From Synergistaceae bacterium (GTDB taxonomy: Bacteria; Synergistota; Synergistia; Synergistales; Aminobacteriaceae): a stretch of 8,570 bases of DNA. Within the stretch, counting starts at the first letter, position 1. Every line of letters begins with the position of its first letter. Below the pieces are notes generated by a model. The model was given only the letters and a program-made list of their open reading frames with translations. It did no database searches and was not told the DNA's origin. The position numbers and the translations under genes are program-made. Location: positions 1 through 8,570 of the forward strand of contig JAFVEW010000124.1 in assembly GCA_017475805.1 (NCBI GenBank). Direction: 5' to 3'. Below, piece by piece: positions 1-6,239 of this stretch.

Positions 1-1
1 A

Positions 2-550
2 GCGATGATTTACCGCGAGATGGATTTCAAAACATTTTACAATTTGCTTGCTGATACAATGAAAAGTTCAGCTACAATTTTGTTTTTGATAGCAGCCTCT
101 TCGATAATGGCTTACGTTATGGCAAGGACAGGTATTCCTAACGCAATTTCGAGAATGATTATGAGCGTATCCAATGACCGCTATATTATTCTCCTAATTA
201 TGAATGTCTTTTTGCTTGTCATGGGAATGTTCTTGGATTTAACGCCTGCAGTTTTGATTTTTGTCCCTATTTTCCTTCCTATTGCTCGTCGAATTGGTAT
301 GAGCGACGTTCATTTTGGCTTAATGCTAATATTAAATCTTGGCATAGGCTCAGTTACTCCGCCTGTTGGTTCATGCTTGTTTGTAGGCTGCGGAGTTGCT
401 AATGTTAAGATTGAAGGTGTTACAAAATACATCGTTCCGATCTTCATTACAATGGTAATTTCGTTATTCTTGGTTACGTATATTCCTCAAATTTCGTTGA
501 GTCTTCCGTACTGGACAGGCTTAATTAAGGGAATGGGCTGGCTTAAATAA
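2..550 (+). CDS. TRAP transporter large permease, DctM type (5'-truncated)
   Basis: This is the C-terminal part of the large membrane subunit of a TRAP transporter, the subunit that moves a solute across the inner membrane using an ion gradient and a periplasmic binding protein. The frame is open to the left edge, so the ATG at 5 is internal. About 182 residues are visible, against about 425-430 for a full DctM. Counting from that Met, hydrophobic segments lie near 22-40, 59-92, 104-132 and 141-161. Diagnostic family signatures are GMFLDLTPAVLIFVPIFLPI (74-93), VHFG (102-105) and the re-entrant-loop motif TPPVGSCLFVGCGVA (118-132). The small permease (DctQ) and binding protein (DctP) genes would be expected to the left. 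The next genes are glycosidases, so the solute may be a glycoside. TRAP systems usually carry carboxylates or other acids, so an acidic sugar conjugate is a fair guess. The family call is firm and the substrate is unknown. Confidence 0.93.
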   Translation, partial: AMIYREMDFKTFYNLLADTMKSSATILFLIAASSIMAYVMARTGIPNAISRMIMSVSNDRYIILLIMNVFLLVMGMFLDLTPAVLIFVPIFLPIARRIGMSDVHFGLMLILNLGIGSVTPPVGSCLFVGCGVANVKIEGVTKYIVPIFITMVISLFLVTYIPQISLSLPYWTGLIKGMGWLK

Positions 551-560
551 AAAATTTCTT

Positions 561-603
561 AGCGATTCCTATCTATTAGTTTAGCAAGTGGAATCGCTTT
601 TTT
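561..603 (+). terminator. Rho-independent terminator or attenuator-like hairpin after the TRAP permease
   Basis: A perfect 9-bp stem pairs AGCGATTCC (561-569) with GGAATCGCT (590-598) across a 20-base loop. The last stem base starts a run of six T (598-603). It lies 11 bases after the permease stop. The long loop makes it weaker than a classic terminator. Only 25 bases separate the T-run from the next ATG, too few for a separate promoter and leader downstream. It may therefore act as a partial terminator that lowers glycosidase expression relative to the transporter. Confidence 0.7.
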
Positions 604-612
604 AATTTAGTT

Positions 613-618
613 AGGAGG
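613..618 (+). promoter_or_regulatory. Strong Shine-Dalgarno for the first GH31 gene
   Basis: A consensus AGGAGG lies 10 bases before the ATG at 629. It fixes that ATG as the start and predicts efficient translation. The second GH31 gene has no comparable site. Confidence 0.85.
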
Positions 619-628
619 CGATATAAAG

Positions 629-3124
629 ATGGAAATATGTTCAAAAATTACAGGGCTCGAGGCTCTTGACGCTTCTTATATACTTCACACAAACAACGCC
701 GATATAAAATTATATTTTCTCACTGATGAGATAATTCGCGTGCGTGTTTCTTTCGATAAAAATTTTGCAGAAGAGTCTTATGTTCTTGCCACTACAGCAT
801 GGGAAGATAGATTAGATAATCTTTTTGAAGGCGAACGCACGAGAGTTGAACCTGCAAAAATCAAATTTGAAGAAAATGATACAAATTTTGTATTTTCGAC
901 AGCAAAATTAAAACTAGAAGTTGTAAAAAATCCTATTTGTATAAAACTTTTCGATTCGGACAGCGACGAACTTTACAGCACATTATCCGGCAGTCCGTTT
1001 ACTTTAGACTCAAATAAACGAGTAAATCATTACAGCCGAATGAAAGAGGACGATTGTTTTTACGGCTTCGGTGAGAAAGCGGGTTTACTCAATAAAAATA
1101 AAACGTTCTTAAGGCAACGCGCCACTGATGCAATGGGTTATGATCCTATCAAAACAGACACGCTTTATAAGCATATTCCTTTTTACATCAAATTAGATAG
1201 AGATACACAAAAAGCTGTTGGCGTTTTTTATCATAATTTTTACGAATCAGTGTTTAATATGGGCTGCGAAAAAAGTAACTACTGGCCTCGCTACACATAT
1301 TGGCAAGCTGACGGCGGCGATATCGATTTATTTTTAATCGGTGGAAATTGCATAAAAAGAATTGTAGATAATTACACGAAATTGACTGGACGTCCGGCTT
1401 TATTACCTAAAAGAGCATTGGGTTATCAAGGTTCATCAATGTATTATCCTGAACTTGAGAAAGATTCTGATGATGCAGTTTTGAATTTCATTGATACAAT
1501 AAAAGAGGAAGGCTTCCCGATTGATGGCTTTCATCTTTCTTCAGGATATACGAGTCAAAATGGGAAACGATGCGTATTTACGTGGAATAAAACACGTTTC
1601 AAAGACCCTAAAGCCTATTTTGCGGCAATGAACGAAAAAGGCGCGCAAAACGTTCCAAACGTTAAGCCCGGTATTCTTTTAGAGCATCCATTATTTGATG
1701 AATTTAACTCAAAAGTAGTTTTTGTAAAAGACAGCAAAGATTCATCAAAATTTGCAGAAGGCTGCTGGTGGGGCGGCATCGGAGCTTTTTGGGATTTCAC
1801 TAATCCTGAAGCGCGACGTGCTTGGAAAGATTATTTAATCCAAAATGTTATCGATGTTGGAACGGACTCAATATGGGACGATAATTGCGAATACGACAGC
1901 ATTTTAGATAAAGATGCTAAGGTTAATTTTGACGGCAAAGGCGGCACGATCGGTGAGTTAAAACCGCTTATGAGTACGATAATGTGTAAAATAGGCGGCG
2001 ATGCTGTCCGTGAGCATAATGCAAACGCAAGACCTTATATTGTATGTCGAAGCGGCAGCTCTGGAATACAAAAATATGCTCAAACTTGGTGCGGAGATAA
2101 TTTTACAAGTTGGGACAGTTTGAAATACAACATTCCAATGATTACAAGCATGGGACTTTCAGGTCAGCCTAACGAGGGAGCTGATATAGGCGGATTTGCA
2201 GGTCCTGCACCGGACGAGGAATTATTTGTTCGCTGGGTACAAAATGGTATTTTCCAAGCGAGATTTTCTATACATTCCGCAAGTAACGATAACACCGTTA
2301 CAGAGCCTTGGATGTTCAAAAATTCAGCGGGAATTATTAGAAATGCTGTACTTTTGCGTTACAGAATGACGCCGTATTTATACTCAGCTGAATATGAAGC
2401 AACTCTTACGGGTGCGCCCGTAATGCGAGCTCTCGTCTATGAATTTCAGAATGATCCGAACGTCTACAATGAAAGTTTTGAGTTCATGTATGGCAGAGAT
2501 ATTTTAGTTGCTAACGTTATTGAGCCCGGTGAAACATTGAAGAAAATTTATCTTCCAAAAGGCTGTAAATGGTATGATTGGAACGATAATTTTAAGTGCT
2601 ACGAAGGCGGACAAACTATTGAAATTCCTGTAGCTCTTGAAACTATCCCTATGTTCATTCGCGAAGGCGCAATTATACCAATGGCCGATAATCAATTAAT
2701 GAGCATGGAGCGCGAGCATGTAAGCGATTTGCATCTTATATTGGCTCCAGGTGCAGAGAGAACTTTCACTCTTTACGATGACGACGGAGTCTCTAATGAT
2801 TTCAAAAATGGAATTTTTAGAAAGACTGAAATTGCAATGAGCGGCAAAAGTGTTGTAAAAGTAGAGTTTTTATCAACTGGAAGCTACTCTGATTTTGTCG
2901 AAAATGTTACAGTTGAAATGATCCGCAAAGACAGAAGCCCTTACTGGGTAGCTCTTGGCGATAATAAACTTGAACATTTCTTGAACCGCAAAAAATTTGA
3001 AGCAGCAAAATCAGGCTGGTATTACAGTCAAACTAAAAAGGCCGTGATTGTGAAATATCCAAATCCTAAAAAGGATACAACGCTCACGGTTTCATTTGAA
3101 GATTTTGATTTGATCGGTATGTAA
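629..3124 (+). CDS. GH31 family alpha-glycosidase, copy A
   Basis: This 831-residue enzyme belongs to glycoside hydrolase family 31, retaining enzymes that cleave terminal alpha-linked sugars (glucosidases, xylosidases, galactosidases and others). The N-terminal beta-sandwich (about 1-250) carries FYGFGEK (144-150) and YKHIPFYI. The catalytic barrel (about 255-590) has D299 in DGFHLSSGYTS, then VKPGI and WWGG. The nucleophile should be D418 in SIWDDNCEYD and the acid/base D490 in WCGDN. IGGFAG and RFSIHS, with H549, follow. Beta domains after about 590 include KWYDWNDNFKCYEGG and a LYDDDG motif typical of the GH31 C-terminus. There is no signal peptide, so it should be cytoplasmic. The start is set by the AGGAGG at 613-618. 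The gene follows a TRAP permease and precedes a paralogue in the same frame. The barrel resembles the GH31 group with a WNDNNEYE-like nucleophile motif (recalled from family knowledge), but here it reads WDDNCEYD. The family is certain. The linkage and sugar specificity are not. Confidence 0.95.
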   Translation: MEICSKITGLEALDASYILHTNNADIKLYFLTDEIIRVRVSFDKNFAEESYVLATTAWEDRLDNLFEGERTRVEPAKIKFEENDTNFVFSTAKLKLEVVKNPICIKLFDSDSDELYSTLSGSPFTLDSNKRVNHYSRMKEDDCFYGFGEKAGLLNKNKTFLRQRATDAMGYDPIKTDTLYKHIPFYIKLDRDTQKAVGVFYHNFYESVFNMGCEKSNYWPRYTYWQADGGDIDLFLIGGNCIKRIVDNYTKLTGRPALLPKRALGYQGSSMYYPELEKDSDDAVLNFIDTIKEEGFPIDGFHLSSGYTSQNGKRCVFTWNKTRFKDPKAYFAAMNEKGAQNVPNVKPGILLEHPLFDEFNSKVVFVKDSKDSSKFAEGCWWGGIGAFWDFTNPEARRAWKDYLIQNVIDVGTDSIWDDNCEYDSILDKDAKVNFDGKGGTIGELKPLMSTIMCKIGGDAVREHNANARPYIVCRSGSSGIQKYAQTWCGDNFTSWDSLKYNIPMITSMGLSGQPNEGADIGGFAGPAPDEELFVRWVQNGIFQARFSIHSASNDNTVTEPWMFKNSAGIIRNAVLLRYRMTPYLYSAEYEATLTGAPVMRALVYEFQNDPNVYNESFEFMYGRDILVANVIEPGETLKKIYLPKGCKWYDWNDNFKCYEGGQTIEIPVALETIPMFIREGAIIPMADNQLMSMEREHVSDLHLILAPGAERTFTLYDDDGVSNDFKNGIFRKTEIAMSGKSVVKVEFLSTGSYSDFVENVTVEMIRKDRSPYWVALGDNKLEHFLNRKKFEAAKSGWYYSQTKKAVIVKYPNPKKDTTLTVSFEDFDLIGM

Positions 3125-3127
3125 ATT

Positions 3128-5638
3128 ATGTTGGTAAAAACATTTTTATCTCTCGAAAAGACAAGTAACGGCTACATTATTCATTGTGATAATGCTGACG
3201 TAATGCTTGTATTTTTGACGCAAGACATAATAAGAGTTAGAGTCTCGTTTTCACGCGATTTTATCGAACGCTCTTATGCGTTAGTCCATACTGCTTGGAA
3301 AGATGAATTAGATTCTCTTTTTGCTGACGAGCGCGAACATGTTGACGCCTTAGATGTTTCTTACCAAGAGACTGAAAAGGCGTTGACCTTTTCGACTTCA
3401 AAATTAAAATTAGTATTAAATAAAAAGCCGTTTTCTTTCTCGCTGTATAATCAAGACGGAACTTGTATTTATCGGGATTTACCTGAAAGAGCTTTTGAAA
3501 GAGATCAGCTTGGGCGTTTGAGTCATTATTCTTGTATGGACAGAGCTAAAGATCATTTCTTCGGCTTTGGTGAAAAAACAGGATACATTGATAAAAAAGG
3601 CCGAAGAATGCGCATGTCGCCTAAAGACGCAATCGGACATGATCCTGAAAACGGCGACCCGATGTATAAGCATATACCTTTTTATATCAGGGTAAATGGA
3701 AATAATAAGCATGCTTTAGGATTATTTTACAATAATTCTTATGATTGCGTATTCGACATGGGACAAGAAATCAGCGGCTATTGGGAGCGTTATTGTTACT
3801 ACCAAACTGACGGTGGCGACATCGATTTATTTTTAATCAATGGTCCTGAAATCAAGAGCATAATTGAGCGGTATACTTGGCTCACAGGCAGAACAATTTT
3901 ACCAACAAAACAATCTCTTGGATATTGTGCTTCAACAATGTATTACGCTGAATTAGAGCATGACTGCGATCAAGAGATTTACAAAGTTATCGAAAAACAT
4001 CAAAAAGAAAAAATTTACATCGATAATTTTTGGCTTGCTTCGGGTTATTCATCGGGCGAAAATGACGGCCTACGCTATACTTTCAACTGGAATAAAAAAC
4101 GCTTCCCTAACCCTGAAGAATTTTTTGAAAAAATGAACGCTAAAGGTATTAATGTAATTTGTAATCTGAAGCCCGGAGTCCTAAAAAATCACCCTTACGC
4201 TTCGTATTATCAAGAACGAAACGTATTTATAAAAACATCTGACGGCAAAAACGATTACTACGGAAGATGGTGGGGCGGCGAAGGACGCTTTATCGATTTT
4301 ACAGGAAGCGCGGGTCGTGATGCTTGGCGAATTTTGTTAGAAGAGAATATCCTTCGTAAAGGAACAAAAACCGTTTGGAACGATAATTGCGAAATGGACG
4401 GAGTGGAAGACCGTGAAGCCAAATGCGACGGTGAAAGTTACGGCGGCACAATGGCCGAGTTAAAGATAATCCACTCAAACATGATGGCATACACAGCTAT
4501 TCAAGCAATAAAAAATGTATATCCTAACGAACGCCCCTATGTGATAAATCGCGCTGGTTACGCAGGAATACAACGATATGCTCAGGTTTGGGGCGGCGAT
4601 AATCTCACAGATTGGAAGACATTAAAATTTAATGTTGCAACTATCATCGGCATGGGATTATCAGGCTGTGCAAACATGGGATGCGATATCGGAGGCTTTG
4701 CAGGCGGCGCACCCGGTGCTGAATTGTTATTACGATGGATACAAAATGGAATCTTTCAGCCGCGTTTCACTATTAACTCAGCAAATGACGATAACACGGT
4801 AACCCAGCCGTGGATGTATGAAGAAAATCTGCCCTTTATACAAAAAGCCTTTGAGCTTCGTTACAAGATGCTGCCTTATCTTTATTCTATAATGTATGAG
4901 GCAAGTGTTGATGGAATGCCTGTTATACGGCCGTTATTCTTGGAATTTCCTGAAGATAAAAATTGCTTGACTGATAAAAATTTAACTTTCATGTTTGGCC
5001 CTTCAATTCTTGTTGCTAATGTCCTTGACGAAGGAGTTAAAACAAGAAATATTTATCTTCCTGCAGGTGTAAAATGGTATGACATGAACGATAATTTCAA
5101 ATGCTATGAAGGCGGACAAAGCATTGAAATTCCTGTAGATTTGTCAAGCATACCAATGTTTTTGCGCGGCAATGCAATTTTCATGACGAGCGACGATGTT
5201 AAGCATATTGTTTTCGATGAACTTAAGCAGCTTGATTTATTAATTTCTGCTGATAAAGACTGCTCTTTTGTTTTTTACGATGATGACGGTCATACTCAAA
5301 ATTACAAACGCGGCGAATTTTCAAAAATTGCAATCAATGTAAGTTCAGGCGAACGCAAGATTATATCTTTCAATCAAGAAGGCAGCTATCCTTGCACGAT
5401 TAAGAATTTTACTATGAAAGTTTTAAGCAAAGAAAAAGGCGCGTTCTGGGTAACTGTTGACGGCAAAAAAATCTCACGTTTCCTTGTCCGCGATAACTGG
5501 GACGAAGCTGAAGAAGGCTGGTATTACAATTTATCAGACAGAACAATTTTGATTAAGTTCCCTAAGCCTGAAAAATTTAATTTTGATGTTGTAATCTCAA
5601 CAGAAAAATTTGATTTAATCGGCATGAATGAAGAGTAA
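3128..5638 (+). CDS. GH31 family alpha-glycosidase, copy B (tandem paralogue)
   Basis: This 836-residue GH31 enzyme is collinear with the preceding gene product and identical at roughly half of positions by eye. Landmarks are FFGFGEK and YKHIPFYI in the N-terminal sandwich, D299 in IDNFWLASGY, NLKPGV and WWGG. The expected nucleophile is D419 in VWNDNCEMDG and the acid/base D491 in WGGDN. IGGFAG and a FYDDDG motif near the C-terminus follow. It ends with FDLIGMNEE, where copy A ends with FDLIGM. Copy A has H549 in RFSIHS, a position usually His in this group, whereas this copy has N550 (RFTINS), so substrate binding may differ. There is no signal peptide. The ATG lies 3 bases after the previous stop and has no clear Shine-Dalgarno, so translation probably depends on coupling to copy A. 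Together with the TRAP permease it suggests import and intracellular hydrolysis of a glycoside. The family is certain and the specificity unknown. Confidence 0.95.
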   Translation: MLVKTFLSLEKTSNGYIIHCDNADVMLVFLTQDIIRVRVSFSRDFIERSYALVHTAWKDELDSLFADEREHVDALDVSYQETEKALTFSTSKLKLVLNKKPFSFSLYNQDGTCIYRDLPERAFERDQLGRLSHYSCMDRAKDHFFGFGEKTGYIDKKGRRMRMSPKDAIGHDPENGDPMYKHIPFYIRVNGNNKHALGLFYNNSYDCVFDMGQEISGYWERYCYYQTDGGDIDLFLINGPEIKSIIERYTWLTGRTILPTKQSLGYCASTMYYAELEHDCDQEIYKVIEKHQKEKIYIDNFWLASGYSSGENDGLRYTFNWNKKRFPNPEEFFEKMNAKGINVICNLKPGVLKNHPYASYYQERNVFIKTSDGKNDYYGRWWGGEGRFIDFTGSAGRDAWRILLEENILRKGTKTVWNDNCEMDGVEDREAKCDGESYGGTMAELKIIHSNMMAYTAIQAIKNVYPNERPYVINRAGYAGIQRYAQVWGGDNLTDWKTLKFNVATIIGMGLSGCANMGCDIGGFAGGAPGAELLLRWIQNGIFQPRFTINSANDDNTVTQPWMYEENLPFIQKAFELRYKMLPYLYSIMYEASVDGMPVIRPLFLEFPEDKNCLTDKNLTFMFGPSILVANVLDEGVKTRNIYLPAGVKWYDMNDNFKCYEGGQSIEIPVDLSSIPMFLRGNAIFMTSDDVKHIVFDELKQLDLLISADKDCSFVFYDDDGHTQNYKRGEFSKIAINVSSGERKIISFNQEGSYPCTIKNFTMKVLSKEKGAFWVTVDGKKISRFLVRDNWDEAEEGWYYNLSDRTILIKFPKPEKFNFDVVISTEKFDLIGMNEE

Positions 5639-5640
5639 AC

Positions 5641-5670
5641 AAAAGCCCGGGCTTTTCTCGGGCTAATTTT
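5641..5670 (+). terminator. GC-rich hairpin after the GH31 pair, possibly bidirectional
   Basis: Two stems compete here. AAAAGCCCGGGCTTTT (5641-5656) is a perfect 16-base palindrome. AGCCCG (5644-5649) also pairs with CGGGCT (5659-5664) across a 9-base loop and is followed by AATTTT. On the minus strand the same stem runs directly into TTTT (5644 down to 5641), so it could also stop transcripts that run past the mutL end. It starts 2 bases after the glycosidase stop. The plus-strand T-run is weak, so some readthrough into the next gene is likely. Confidence 0.65.
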
Positions 5671-5680
5671 ATGAAAAATT

Positions 5681-6229
5681 ATGAACGAATACAAATTCAA
5701 AGCATCCATAACTCACACAGACAAGACTGTAAGAGAATTATATAAAACTCAATATTTTTGTTTCGATAAAACAAGGATTATAAGCAGATTTATTGCAGGT
5801 TTTATTTTGATTTTAATTCCAATAACTTTAGAATTTTCACTTGTATTAAAAGGTGTTTTCCTTTTGATAGGTGCTTGGCTTGTTTCAACGCCTGACTTTC
5901 CGAGTCAAATTAGAGCTGAAAAAAATTTAGACGCAAGAAAAAATCCTTTGCCCGTTATGAACTATGAATTTTATGATGATAAATTAAAATTAAGCGGTGA
6001 AGGCACTTGCGATATTAATTACGACAAAATAAAAATTTTAATAAACGATGCAAAATATTTTTATCTTTTTATATCTAAAAATTCTGCGTGCATGATTGAC
6101 AAAACTACGCTCGAAAATTTAGATGATTTTATGAAATTCATGGAAGAAAAAACTAAAACAAAATGGCGAGTTCAAAAATCTTTTTTCTCAATGAATTTTC
6201 AGGATTTAATCAGAGAATTTAGAAAATAA
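5681..6229 (+). CDS. Small membrane protein with YcxB-like C-terminal domain
   Basis: This 182-residue protein of unknown function begins with a short polar stretch. Two closely spaced hydrophobic segments follow (about 33-51 and 53-70), forming a membrane hairpin. The basic linker after them suggests both ends face the cytoplasm. The part from about 95 to 158 has the pattern of YcxB-like proteins: NYEFYDDKLKL, a short strand with INYDKI, a YFYLFIS strand, then IDKTTL and an acidic helix. YcxB-like proteins are widespread in Firmicutes and related bacteria and have no agreed function. The stop codon at 5672-5674 in this frame rules out an earlier start. No good Shine-Dalgarno precedes the ATG, so expression may be low or depend on readthrough from the glycosidases. 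The gene ends 10 bases from the convergent mutL stop. That it is a gene is well supported. The domain assignment was made by eye and is moderate. Confidence 0.75.
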   Translation: MNEYKFKASITHTDKTVRELYKTQYFCFDKTRIISRFIAGFILILIPITLEFSLVLKGVFLLIGAWLVSTPDFPSQIRAEKNLDARKNPLPVMNYEFYDDKLKLSGEGTCDINYDKIKILINDAKYFYLFISKNSACMIDKTTLENLDDFMKFMEEKTKTKWRVQKSFFSMNFQDLIREFRK

Positions 6230-6239
6230 AAAATTAAAA

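Noticed and set aside
5..7. ATG at 5 as the start of the TRAP permease
   Set aside because: The frame is open to the left edge and the family is more than twice as long. The visible part aligns to the C-terminal half.
497..526. Possible promoter TTGAGT / TTAATT inside the permease 3' end
   Set aside because: The spacing is 18 but the -10 matches consensus at only three positions. Not strong enough to list.
1615..1800. Minus-strand open frames inside the GH31 genes (also 2504-2695, 3479-3712, 4299-4490)
   Set aside because: They lie antisense to conserved catalytic segments and have no recognisable product.
5671..5745. 24-codon frame starting at an ATG just before the YcxB-like gene
   Set aside because: It has no ribosome site or recognisable peptide, and it overlaps the larger gene out of frame. 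Chance is the simplest explanation.
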